Shown here in pieces: positions 1-6,703 of a stretch of DNA of 10,183 bases (position 1 is the stretch's first letter; every line of letters starts with the position of its first letter). The position numbers were made by a program, and so were the translations under genes. Origin of the DNA: DHVE2 group archaeon. Lineage in GTDB: Archaea; Thermoplasmatota; Thermoplasmata; Thermoplasmatales; Aciduliprofundaceae. The stretch spans positions 1-10,183 of the forward strand of contig WAOZ01000125.1 in NCBI GenBank assembly GCA_015520975.1, in the 5' to 3' direction. The notes beneath the pieces are model-generated. The model made no database searches and was not told the DNA's origin. It saw only the letters and a program-made list of their open reading frames with translations.

Positions 1-656
1 TAGGGGATGTGTTTGGCACGGTCTGGGGATACATAAATCTTGGAAGCATTTATACAGAGATGATGGAATATGATAAAGCGAGGGAGTATTATGAGAGAGC
101 TATGAACATATCGCAAAAAGAAGGATACATCAAAGAGGTTATTTACATTTACTTATCTCTGGCAGAGCTTTACAGGGAAATTGGCGATTACGATAAAACC
201 AAGATGTACATAGATAAGGCGCACGAATTTATGAGCAATACTGAATTCACAAGTTTAAAACTCGATTACAACGAAACGTATGCGGAGTATCTTCTTGCCA
301 TAGGCAAATATAACGAAGCTGAGAAATATGCTGAGGAAGGTCTGGAGATGGCTACGGAGATGAACAGCAATTCCTATATTATGTCATTTAAATCTCTGTT
401 GGCCAGAATAAAATGTGCTAAAGGTGAATATGTTCAGGCGATCACATTCTTCAGCGATTTGATATCTCATTATTCAAAACTGAACTACAAGAGGTATCTT
501 GCATCTGTGTATTACGATTATGGTGTTTGCCTAGTGGATTATGATAAATCATCAGCATTAGAGAAACTTAAACTCTCTGAAAAACTTTATCGCGAGATGA
601 AATTACAGAAACAGGCAGAAAAAGTTAGAAAGAAAATCAATGAGATACTATCCTGA
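1..656 (+). CDS. TPR-repeat protein, 3' portion only
   Basis: The reading frame is open to the left edge, so the true start lies outside the window; a GTG at position 9 is in frame but has no visible promoter or ribosome binding site. The visible 217 residues form about five tandem helix-turn-helix repeats of TPR type. Each has the pattern [LY]xxxxYxxxGxYxxAxxYxxxA, for example around GSIYTEMMEYDKAREYYERA, AELYREIGDYDKTKMYIDKA and LLAIGKYNEAEKYAEEGLEM. The tail (EKLKLSEKLYREMKLQKQAE, then KVRKKI) resembles the closing repeat of large TPR regulators and STAND-type proteins, which is inference only. TPR arrays bind protein partners; no catalytic domain is visible here, so the function is unknown. 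The stop codon overlaps the 3' end of the opposite-strand KaiC-like gene by 20 bp. Confidence 0.85.
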   Translation, partial: GDVFGTVWGYINLGSIYTEMMEYDKAREYYERAMNISQKEGYIKEVIYIYLSLAELYREIGDYDKTKMYIDKAHEFMSNTEFTSLKLDYNETYAEYLLAIGKYNEAEKYAEEGLEMATEMNSNSYIMSFKSLLARIKCAKGEYVQAITFFSDLISHYSKLNYKRYLASVYYDYGVCLVDYDKSSALEKLKLSEKLYREMKLQKQAEKVRKKINEILS

Positions 657-1347
657 ACCCTCTTTCGTCCACGAGAAGCGGATAGTAATCTGTGGAATGC
701 TTGACACCTCTCATTTTTATTATGGATATATAGCGTCCGAGCGTTCTGCCCACTCGTTCCATGGAGAGATGTATGATTCCATCTGCAAGGAACCCTTCGA
801 CATCATAACTGCCGAATTTCATAGAGTTGTATGATGTCTCTGAAATAACAAATGTCGTTGCGCCCACTTCGCGCATACTTTCAAACAGGAAAAAGAGCTG
901 GTTACGCGGGTTAACCATATCTGCTATTGCATAAAGCGCGTTTAAAGAATCAAGAATCAATATGTCCACAGTTTTATCGCGAGCGTACTCTTTTATGGGC
1001 GTCTCAATAGCCTTGACCCAATCAACATCTCCGTAATTTCCTGATTCTTTGACCATTTTTCTCACAAGACCCCAGTCGAACACATTAAATTCGCAATTCG
1101 AAGGCAACTTTTCTATGTCCATGTTCAAACTTTTCATCTGATTAAGAAGGCTATCTCTGCTCTGCTCCAGCGATACATAAATGACATTTCCTCTCTTTTT
1201 TGATTCCAGGTATCGGTACGCGATGTAGAAGCTTAGTGTGGATTTCATACTACCCGTTGGACCGGATATCAGCACCACATGCTTTTTCGGAATGCCGCCT
1301 TTGATTTTTTCATCAAGTCCTTCCACATAGGTTTTCAAATACTCCAT
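637..1347 (-). CDS. KaiC-like RecA-superfamily ATPase
   Basis: A 236-residue single-domain P-loop ATPase of the KaiC/RadA/GvpD-like group (COG0467). Residues 1-30 carry the family's opening pattern (GLDEKIKGGIP, then HVVLISG). The Walker A loop is at 29-36 and reads GPTGSMKS: the lysine (K35) and serine (S36) are present, but Met34 replaces the usual glycine before the lysine. A candidate catalytic glutamate is E61 in YVSLEQS. Walker B is VDILILD at 127-133, ending in D133. The C-terminal pattern YISIIKMRGVKHS followed by a closing strand is typical of KaiC domains. Proteins of this type act as ATP-dependent regulators or assembly factors; the actual role is unknown. It lies 6 bp downstream of a small CxxC gene, and its Shine-Dalgarno overlaps that gene's stop codon, so the two are probably translationally coupled. 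Its 3' end overlaps the TPR gene by 20 bp. Confidence 0.9.
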   Translation of the reverse strand: MEYLKTYVEGLDEKIKGGIPKKHVVLISGPTGSMKSTLSFYIAYRYLESKKRGNVIYVSLEQSRDSLLNQMKSLNMDIEKLPSNCEFNVFDWGLVRKMVKESGNYGDVDWVKAIETPIKEYARDKTVDILILDSLNALYAIADMVNPRNQLFFLFESMREVGATTFVISETSYNSMKFGSYDVEGFLADGIIHLSMERVGRTLGRYISIIKMRGVKHSTDYYPLLVDERGFRIVSH

Positions 1348-1352
1348 TTTTT

Positions 1353-1360
1353 ATCACCCC
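1353..1360 (-). promoter_or_regulatory. Shine-Dalgarno of the KaiC-like gene, overlapping the upstream stop
   Basis: On the minus strand the sequence reads GGGGTGAT, then 5 nt, then ATG. The TGA inside it is the stop codon of the upstream CxxC gene. GGTGAT is complementary to the usual archaeal 16S 3' end. This fixes the ATPase start at 1347 and suggests translational coupling of the two genes. Confidence 0.75.
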
Positions 1361-1602
1361 GCAGAGTTTTCAATAAATCCCATCAGATCATCATACATTT
1401 CGTTTGCTATTCTCTCTCCCGCAAACTTCTCAATGGATTTTTTCAGTTCCCCGAGCAGTGTAATGTATTCTTCCTTACTTAATCTTTTTCCTTCAAAACC
1501 AAGCTTTTTCTTGTGGATGTCGAGTATTGTGCGACTCAGCCCATCCACAAGTCTCTCAAGTTTTTTCTCAAGTACAGCCTCAATATTACAATCAGAACAC
1601 AT
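1354..1602 (-). CDS. Small helical protein with N-terminal CxxC, upstream of the KaiC-like ATPase
   Basis: An 82-residue protein that I do not recognise. It begins MCSDCNIEAV, so Cys2 and Cys5 form a CxxC pair right at the N terminus. The rest is charged and predicted mostly helical (LEKKLERLVDGL, KEEYITLLGELKKSIEKF, ANEMYDDLMGFIEN), with no membrane segment. The frame stays open further upstream to 1986, but that extension runs antisense through mtnA, reads as low-complexity non-protein sequence, and lies behind the TATA box, so it is rejected. A TATA box centred about 30 nt upstream of 1602, with no Shine-Dalgarno, suggests a leaderless or nearly leaderless start. It is the first gene of a two-gene operon with the ATPase and is likely to be its functional partner. 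The CxxC could bind metal or be redox active, but one pair alone would need a second ligand source or a dimer. Confidence 0.7.
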   Translation of the reverse strand: MCSDCNIEAVLEKKLERLVDGLSRTILDIHKKKLGFEGKRLSKEEYITLLGELKKSIEKFAGERIANEMYDDLMGFIENSAG

Positions 1603-1627
1603 CGAATGAATGTAATGTCTTACGAAG

Positions 1628-1635
1628 ATATAAAA
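1628..1635 (-). promoter_or_regulatory. TATA box for the CxxC/KaiC-like operon
   Basis: Minus-strand TTTTATAT, followed by C, centred about 30 nt from the A of the start codon at 1602. The predicted transcript starts within a few nt of the ATG. No ribosome binding site lies between them. Confidence 0.55.
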
Positions 1636-1665
1636 ATTTTGGAAAATTGCGGATCTGGAGAAGAA

Positions 1666-1673
1666 TATAAATA
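1666..1673 (+). promoter_or_regulatory. mtnA: TATA box for mtnA
   Basis: TATAAATA centred at 1669.5. With the usual 26-nt spacing, transcription would begin near 1694-1696, giving a leader of about 12-14 nt that holds the Shine-Dalgarno. Confidence 0.55.
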
Positions 1674-1693
1674 AACGGCATCCATATACATTC

Positions 1694-1700
1694 GAGGTGA
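1694..1700 (+). promoter_or_regulatory. mtnA: Shine-Dalgarno of mtnA
   Basis: GAGGTGA lies 7 nt before the ATG at 1708. It is a strong match to the archaeal consensus and fixes the start. Confidence 0.75.
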
Positions 1701-1707
1701 GTTTTCT

Positions 1708-2709
1708 ATGAAAATCCGCATAAACAATGAGGAGAAGGACCTGAGAGCGGTGTGGTTTGAGGATGGCATGGTGAAATTGATCGACCAGCGAAAACTGCCC
1801 CATAAAATAGATATATTTGAGGCCGGAAATTATGAAGAGGTGGCATATGCAATAAAGGATATGGTTGTTCGTGGCGCACCTGCAATCGGCATAACAGCCG
1901 CGTACGGGATGGCGCAGGCATGGTTGCAGAAGCAGGACATCCAGAAAGTTTACGAAACTCTTAAGAATACAAGACCCACCGCACACGACCTGTTTTATGC
2001 ACTCAATCTAATGAAAAAATCCATAGAAAACGGGGAGGATGCCGTGAAGGTTGCGGAATCGTATGCGAATGATATAATTTCCAGATGTGAGCGCATCGGA
2101 GATCATGGCGAGAAACTCATCAAAGACGGTTTCAGAATTCTAACGCACTGCAACGCCGGGGCTCTGGCGGTTGGAGACTGGGGCACAGCGACTGCGCCAA
2201 TTCGCAAAGCGCATCGCAACGGTAAAAAAATATTCGTATGGGTTGATGAAACGCGGCCCAGACTGCAGGGTGCACGTTTGACAGCATGGGAGATGCTCCA
2301 GGAAGGTATAGATCACGCCATCATTGCTGATAACGCAGCAGGACATTTCATGCAGCGTGGAGAAGTTGATATGGTTATTGTGGGTGCGGACAGAATAGCC
2401 AGAAACGGAGATGTGGCCAATAAAATAGGAACATACGAGAAAGCGGTTCTTGCCAAAGAAAACGGCATACCGTTTTATGTCGCCGCGCCTGTGAGCACCT
2501 TCGATTTTTCCATAGAGAGCGGTGCGGATATACCCATTGAAGAGCGCTCTGAAAATGAGGTTCTTTTCTGCAGAGAGTGCCGCATAGCACCGGAAGGCAG
2601 TGCTGCCAGAAATCCGGCATTCGATGTAACACCTGCGCGATACATCACTGGCATAATAACCGAGATGGGTATATTCAAGCCCGAAGAGATAAAAAATGTG
2701 AAATTTTAA
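1708..2709 (+). CDS. mtnA: Methylthioribose-1-phosphate isomerase (MtnA)
   Basis: A 333-residue protein of the eIF2B-alpha/MtnA superfamily, full length for MtnA. It converts 5-methylthioribose-1-phosphate to methylthioribulose-1-phosphate in the methionine salvage pathway, in the cytoplasm. Motifs in order: LIDQRKLP at 24-31; RGAPAIG at 55-61; THCNAG with the predicted catalytic Cys148; DETRPRLQGARLTAWE at 180-195; ADNAAG at 207-212; GADRIARNGDVANKIGTY at 226-243 with the predicted catalytic Asp228; and PFYVAAPVSTFD at 255-266. The full N-terminal domain (IRINNEEKDLRAVWFEDG) fits MtnA better than the related eIF2B-alpha or ribose-1,5-bisphosphate isomerase, although activity on ribose-1,5-bisphosphate cannot be excluded in archaea. 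No other salvage gene is nearby. It is transcribed divergently from the CxxC operon and overlaps glmM tail to tail by 4 bp. Confidence 0.93.
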   Translation: MKIRINNEEKDLRAVWFEDGMVKLIDQRKLPHKIDIFEAGNYEEVAYAIKDMVVRGAPAIGITAAYGMAQAWLQKQDIQKVYETLKNTRPTAHDLFYALNLMKKSIENGEDAVKVAESYANDIISRCERIGDHGEKLIKDGFRILTHCNAGALAVGDWGTATAPIRKAHRNGKKIFVWVDETRPRLQGARLTAWEMLQEGIDHAIIADNAAGHFMQRGEVDMVIVGADRIARNGDVANKIGTYEKAVLAKENGIPFYVAAPVSTFDFSIESGADIPIEERSENEVLFCRECRIAPEGSAARNPAFDVTPARYITGIITEMGIFKPEEIKNVKF

Positions 2710-4058
2710 CTCAATTGCTGTATAATTTTCTCGAGTATTTTTTTGTATTTCTCCACTTTTTCACGAAGCGTATCTTCGTTCTTAGCTTCCGCGTATATTC
2801 TGTAAATCGGCTCGGTTCCCGACGGTCTTATGAGAACCCACCAGTCTTCGCCCATCACTTTTACGCCGTCCATGGTGGATATGTTCTCGTTTTCAAGTGC
2901 CCTGCGTATGTTTTCCAGCACAATCTCTTTTATGGAATTATCACAGGGTACGCTTATTTTCGTCTGATAGTAAACGGGCAGAGAATCAATCAATTCGCTG
3001 AGGGTTTTTCCAGTTTTTGCCATGATTTCAAGAATTTTGGCGACGCTCATACCTCCGTCTCTGCAGTACTGATGCTCTGGGAATATCAGCCCACCGTTCT
3101 CTTCACCGCCGAATACCGCATTAATTTCTATCATCTTTCGCGCAACTATCGGAGCGCCTACGGGTGTGTAAATAACCTTTCCACCCTGCGCCTTCACGAC
3201 CTCTTCAACTGCCAGAGATGAACTAACCGGGGTCACAACGATGCCTTTTCTTTCCTTCACGATTTCTCTGGCGACGAGCGCCAGTGTTTTATCCCCGTAC
3301 AGAAACCTGCCGTTTTCGTCGATGAAAATCGCTCTATCTGCATCGCCATCATGCGCTATGCCCAGATCCGCATCGCAATCGCGTACAAGCGCCATCAAAT
3401 CCCTTAGATTTTCAGGCTTTGGCTCACTCTCGTGGCCGGGGAAGGTGCCATCTGGCTGGCAGTTAAGGGAAATCACCCTCACACCTAATTTTGACAGGAG
3501 ATATGGTGTCGTGTAGCACGCTGCACCATTCGCGCAATCTAAAGCCACCGTGTATTTTTTGGATTTTATCAAATTCGCATCAACCTTTGAAATAATGGCA
3601 TTCACATACTCTTCCAAGGCATCGTCATAATTTACTGTTCCCACATCATTCCACGGAACGGTTCTGAATTTTTCGGAGAAGAATATTGATTCTATGGCGC
3701 ACTCTTTATCTCTGCTGAGTTCGGTGCCGTCGGAGTCTATGCATTTTACTCCGTTGAATTCGGGTGGATTGTGAGATGCGGTTATCGCAATTCCGAAATC
3801 TGCATGATTTTTCGTGTAATACTGTATTGCCGGTGTCGGCGCTACAGAGATGTCAATTACATCCACACCTGTGGATAACAGCCCGGATATGACCGCGTTT
3901 TTGACCAGATCCCCGCTTATTCTTGTGTCCGATCCGACAGCCACTTTCGATTTTTTGGGTAGATAGGAACCGATGGCCATGCCCAGTTTCACAAGAAACG
4001 GAGGTGTGAAATCTGCACCTATTTTCCCCCTGACTCCGTTCGTCCCAAAGAGCCTCAT
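2706..4058 (-). CDS. glmM: Archaeal-type phosphoglucosamine mutase / phosphohexomutase (GlmM)
   Basis: A 450-residue four-domain alpha-D-phosphohexomutase, full length. It is expected to interconvert glucosamine-6-phosphate and glucosamine-1-phosphate on the way to UDP-GlcNAc, which feeds glycoprotein and glycolipid synthesis. The N terminus LFGTNGVRGKIG is typical of GlmM. The phosphoserine loop is TASHNP with Ser95. The metal-binding loop is DGDADR at 237-242. The sugar-binding loop is GGEENGG at 317-323, where the serine often seen after EE is Asn. The phosphate-binding loop is RPSGTEP at 411-417. Archaeal members of COG1109 can also act on mannose or glucose phosphates, so the substrate assignment is less sure than the family. 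It probably shares a bidirectional TATA element with the divergent amidohydrolase gene; the minus-strand start at 4058 sits 23 nt from its centre, with no clear Shine-Dalgarno. The 3' end overlaps mtnA by 4 bp. Confidence 0.9.
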   Translation of the reverse strand: MRLFGTNGVRGKIGADFTPPFLVKLGMAIGSYLPKKSKVAVGSDTRISGDLVKNAVISGLLSTGVDVIDISVAPTPAIQYYTKNHADFGIAITASHNPPEFNGVKCIDSDGTELSRDKECAIESIFFSEKFRTVPWNDVGTVNYDDALEEYVNAIISKVDANLIKSKKYTVALDCANGAACYTTPYLLSKLGVRVISLNCQPDGTFPGHESEPKPENLRDLMALVRDCDADLGIAHDGDADRAIFIDENGRFLYGDKTLALVAREIVKERKGIVVTPVSSSLAVEEVVKAQGGKVIYTPVGAPIVARKMIEINAVFGGEENGGLIFPEHQYCRDGGMSVAKILEIMAKTGKTLSELIDSLPVYYQTKISVPCDNSIKEIVLENIRRALENENISTMDGVKVMGEDWWVLIRPSGTEPIYRIYAEAKNEDTLREKVEKYKKILEKIIQQLS

Positions 4059-4075
4059 ATCACGGTATCGTATGG

Positions 4076-4086
4076 TTTTATTAAAA
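4076..4086. promoter_or_regulatory. Palindromic TATA element between glmM and the amidohydrolase gene
   Basis: TTTTATTAAAA is an inverted repeat (TTTTA, one central T, TAAAA) centred at 4081. It lies 23 nt from the glmM ATG at 4058 and 26 nt from the amidohydrolase ATG at 4107. No second TATA-like site lies in the 48-bp gap, so one element probably serves both strands. Confidence 0.5.
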
Positions 4087-4106
4087 GAATTTGCATGGTG
4101 GTATCT

Positions 4107-5504
4107 ATGAGCCTGCTTCTTTATAATGGAAAATTTTATGGAACCGACGATGCCGAATGGATTCTGATAAGGAATGGTGTTATAGCTGACATTGGAAAAG
4201 GTGCTTTACCCGATGCGACGAGAAAAATAAATCTGGACGGTATGTTCGTTTACCCCGGTTTCTGCGATTCGCATACGCATCTTTCCAATATCGCGCTCAT
4301 GCAGAGCAACCTTGATTTGAGCCGCAAAACAAAGGATGAGATATTTGAGATGATAAAAAATGAAAGTCGTAAGAAAAAAATTGTAATTGGAAGAGGCTGG
4401 GATGAAAGCAACTGGAAAGATGCAAAGTATATTACGGCGGATGAGATAGACTCTGTATGTGCAGATATCCCGGTAGTGCTAGTAAGAGAGTGCGGACATC
4501 TGGCCACGCTTAATACCGCAGCAATGAAAAAATTCGGGATTGTTAGAGAAAATGGGCTGATTTTTGAGGACGAAGTTGGTTATGTTCTGAAAAATGTGGA
4601 GAGAAATCTGGATATTATGGCAGCTATTGACTACGCGCTTTCCCGTGGCATCACGGCAATTCATGATTTTGCAAACACCGTGATTATGAGAAAATACTTT
4701 GAACTCTGGCGGAAAAATCAGCTTAAAATAAGGGTGATGCTGAATTTTTACAGATCCGGTTATCATGCTGTAAGAAAACTGGGTTTGGTTACAGGATTCG
4801 GCGATGAGTTTTTTAAAATCGGGGGTTTGAAACTCTTTGCAGACGGCTCAATAGGCGCCGGAACAGCCGCCACCACATACAGAGACGGTAAAACAGTGTC
4901 GCCGTTGATGAGTCTCAGGCAGTTGAGAGCGTATGTTACCAATGCCAATTCCAGAGGTATTAAAGTGCTAACACATGCCATAGGTGATCTGGCTATAGAA
5001 ACTGTTTTGCGAGCGTACGAGAATACATCGGGCAACAGAATCGAGCATTTTGAGCTTGCCACCGATGAACATATAGAACGTATCGGAGAGAGTCTTGTAT
5101 GTATGCAACCCAATTTTCTGAAATGGGCTGCTCGGGGAGGGCTTTATGAGAAGATGCTCGGCGAGCGCTGGTTACCTCTGAACAACGCCTACAGAAAAAT
5201 ACTCGATGCTGGACACAAACTTCTGTTCGGGTCGGATGGTATGCCTTTATCTCCGCTTTTCGGGATACATTACGCTGTGAATTCACCTTACGAAGCTCAG
5301 CGTATAAGCGTGGATGAGGCGTTGGATGCATACACCCGCGGAGCATCTCACATCTCATCCCGCCTCGGAAAAATCAAAAAAGGTTTCCTTGCAGATTTGG
5401 TTGTGCTTGATAGAGATTTAAAAGACAGGGCGCATATTATAGACGCTAAAGTTGTTTATACGATTATTAACGGCGCTATTTTATATTCAAATATTTCTTT
5501 ATAA
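4107..5504 (+). CDS. Amidohydrolase_3 / YtcJ-like metal-dependent hydrolase
   Basis: A 465-residue TIM-barrel amidohydrolase of the YtcJ/amidohydrolase_3 group (COG1574), cytoplasmic, with no signal peptide. Metal ligands and motifs, numbered from this start: FVYPGFCDSHTHLS with His56 and His58; KLFADGS with Lys242, a possible bridging or ligand residue; LTHAIGD with His290; RIEHFE with His314; and FGSDGMP with the catalytic Asp377. The C terminus (IKKGFLADLVVLDRD) closes the small beta-sandwich domain formed with the N terminus. The substrate cannot be predicted; family members hydrolyse varied amides, including N-substituted formamides. An in-frame ATG at 4095 exists, but 4107 is preferred: GGTGGT lies 4 nt before it, exactly as at the clostripain gene, and the TATA element is 26 nt away from 4107 but only 14 nt from 4095. 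The 3' end overlaps the response-regulator gene by 29 bp. Confidence 0.88.
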   Translation: MSLLLYNGKFYGTDDAEWILIRNGVIADIGKGALPDATRKINLDGMFVYPGFCDSHTHLSNIALMQSNLDLSRKTKDEIFEMIKNESRKKKIVIGRGWDESNWKDAKYITADEIDSVCADIPVVLVRECGHLATLNTAAMKKFGIVRENGLIFEDEVGYVLKNVERNLDIMAAIDYALSRGITAIHDFANTVIMRKYFELWRKNQLKIRVMLNFYRSGYHAVRKLGLVTGFGDEFFKIGGLKLFADGSIGAGTAATTYRDGKTVSPLMSLRQLRAYVTNANSRGIKVLTHAIGDLAIETVLRAYENTSGNRIEHFELATDEHIERIGESLVCMQPNFLKWAARGGLYEKMLGERWLPLNNAYRKILDAGHKLLFGSDGMPLSPLFGIHYAVNSPYEAQRISVDEALDAYTRGASHISSRLGKIKKGFLADLVVLDRDLKDRAHIIDAKVVYTIINGAILYSNISL

Positions 5505-5838
5505 TTTCAAGCATCTTCTCTGGCGGAAAAGGTTTTTCCAGCACGACAATCGCACCCGCTTCAATAATCTCTTTAACGCATCCGTCATGGTATGCAGTGG
5601 CACCTATGATTATAGCGTTCTTGTCGATTTCTTTTATTCGTTTAGTAGCCTCAACTCCGTTCATAACGGGCATACGTATGTCCATTATCACAATATCCGG
5701 CTGTTTTTCTATGTAAATATCGATGGCTTCTTGGCCGTTATGTGCCTCAAAAACTTCAAATCCTGCGCTTTCAAAAAATAGGGTATACAATGTGCGCAAA
5801 TCCTCGTTATCGTCCACAATTAGGATTTTTGTCCCCAC
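5476..5838 (-). CDS. Stand-alone response regulator receiver domain (CheY-like)
   Basis: A 120-residue single REC domain with no output domain. Key residues are all present: acidic pair Asp9/Asp10 (LIVDDNEDL), phosphoacceptor Asp53 (IVIMDIRMP), switch Thr81 (IIGATAYHD) and Lys102 with its following proline (LEKPFPPEKM). It should therefore be phosphorylated by a histidine kinase and signal by protein contact. No kinase or chemotaxis gene is in the window, so the partner is unknown. The start is GTG at 5838, giving MGTKILIVDD; a TATA box centred 28 nt upstream and the absence of a Shine-Dalgarno suggest a leaderless message. An ATG at 5852 is out of frame. It lies downstream of the trmB-like gene on the same strand but has its own promoter. 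The 3' end overlaps the amidohydrolase gene by 29 bp. Confidence 0.92.
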   Translation of the reverse strand: MGTKILIVDDNEDLRTLYTLFFESAGFEVFEAHNGQEAIDIYIEKQPDIVIMDIRMPVMNGVEATKRIKEIDKNAIIIGATAYHDGCVKEIIEAGAIVVLEKPFPPEKMLEIIKKYLNIK

Positions 5839-5862
5839 GAATAAAAAGCATGTTGATTAATC

Positions 5863-5870
5863 TATTTAAA
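5863..5870 (-). promoter_or_regulatory. TATA box for the response regulator gene
   Basis: Minus-strand TTTAAATA centred at 5866.5, about 28 nt from the GTG start at 5838. It predicts a leaderless or nearly leaderless transcript, independent of the upstream trmB-like gene. Confidence 0.55.
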
Positions 5871-5918
5871 CTTTGCTTCATTTTTTTCCAAAGAGTATTT
5901 TTCAGGAGTGATAATCAT

Positions 5919-5923
5919 AAAAA
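5919..5923 (-). terminator. Possible oligo-T terminator after the trmB-like gene
   Basis: Minus-strand TTTTT lies about 21 nt past the TAA stop at 5945. Archaeal termination often uses short T runs, but five Ts without a hairpin is weak evidence. Confidence 0.25.
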
Positions 5924-5944
5924 CTTTAAATGGTTCAGAAAAAC

Positions 5945-6655
5945 TTAATCTCTTTCCAGAAGTATGTTGATGAAGTGGGTCAGATGCTGGGCCAGGGCTG
6001 GATTATCCGTATAGCCGCAGGCGTTGAGCTCCGGTGCAGCAAGAAGTGCTTTCTTGTTATCACATACAATATCCGTGGCAATCAGCCCCCTTTTTCGATG
6101 AACCTCGACACCGTCGGGAACTCTTTGATTGGGCAGTGTCACAACGATTATTCTCACACCTCTTTTGAGAGCTCTCTCGATATTCTTGCTCAGATTTTTC
6201 CTTATTTCTGCCATTTTTGGTGTTGATATTATAAGCTCATTTTCCGCGAAATCAATCATCTCGGCTATTTTTTTCATAACGCGCTCTTTCCCGTATATAG
6301 TGAACACAAGCTGCGGTTCGCCCCTCTCCATGAGAAATTCCCCTATGAATTCAAGCTTATCGAAGAGCTCGTTGATCTCGTCAACTATGCGCTTTCTTAA
6401 AATTTTCAAATCTTCGGGCTTGTACATTTTCGGTCTTCCGCTTGATGATATTACGAAACCTTTTTTTTCCAAGTTTTCCAGAACCTTATATGCCGATGTG
6501 CGCGGAATTTTCGCGGTTTCAGCTACGACCTCTGCCGAACCCACGCCCAGCAAAATAAGGGCTAAAAATGCGCGAATCTCGTATGTTGACAAACCAAGCT
6601 TTTGGAGAGTCTGAGATAAATTTTTGTATTCTTCCATTGCATCGTCGAAGTTCAT
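5945..6655 (-). CDS. TrmB-family transcriptional regulator
   Basis: A 236-residue archaeal regulator. The winged helix-turn-helix spans about 18-80 (LGLSTYEIRAFLALILLG, recognition helix near KIPRTSAYKVLENLEKKG, wing SSSGRPKMYKP), which matches the TrmB DNA-binding domain. A probable coiled coil follows at about 80-110. The C-terminal part (about 117-235; FTIYGKERVMKKI, ENELIISTPKM, RALKRGVRIIVVT, LIATDIVCDNKKALLAAP) resembles the PLD-like effector domain of TrmB relatives. The family often responds to sugars, but no transporter or sugar operon is here, so the ligand is unknown. The frame is open to 6829, but that extension runs antisense through the conserved neighbour and looks like non-protein. 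The ATG at 6655 has GGAG 5 nt upstream and a TATA element about 23 nt away. It may also control its divergent neighbour. Confidence 0.88.
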   Translation of the reverse strand: MNFDDAMEEYKNLSQTLQKLGLSTYEIRAFLALILLGVGSAEVVAETAKIPRTSAYKVLENLEKKGFVISSSGRPKMYKPEDLKILRKRIVDEINELFDKLEFIGEFLMERGEPQLVFTIYGKERVMKKIAEMIDFAENELIISTPKMAEIRKNLSKNIERALKRGVRIIVVTLPNQRVPDGVEVHRKRGLIATDIVCDNKKALLAAPELNACGYTDNPALAQHLTHFINILLERD

Positions 6656-6672
6656 AAATTCTCCATGGCTAA

Positions 6673-6682
6673 ACATATATTT
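6673..6682. promoter_or_regulatory. Shared TATA element between the trmB-like and RNA-binding genes
   Basis: ACATATATTT, with a palindromic ATATAT core centred at 6677.5. It is about 23 nt from the trmB-like ATG at 6655 and about 26 nt from the ATG at 6704 on the other strand. This is nearly the same geometry as at the glmM/amidohydrolase promoter. Confidence 0.45.
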
Positions 6683-6703
6683 GTGTTCTTCTATAACCCG
6701 GAT

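Noticed and set aside
1603..1986. Long N-terminal extension of the CxxC mini-protein (to a 210-residue frame).
   Set aside because: It is antisense to the well-conserved start of mtnA, reads as Cys/His/Phe-rich nonsense, and lies upstream of the TATA box that fits the start at 1602.
5862..5918. 18-codon mini-ORF on the minus strand between the trmB-like and REC genes, starting MIITPEKYSL.
   Set aside because: It has no Shine-Dalgarno, the nearest TATA-like site is only about 9 nt upstream, and its stop codon sits inside the REC TATA box; probably chance.
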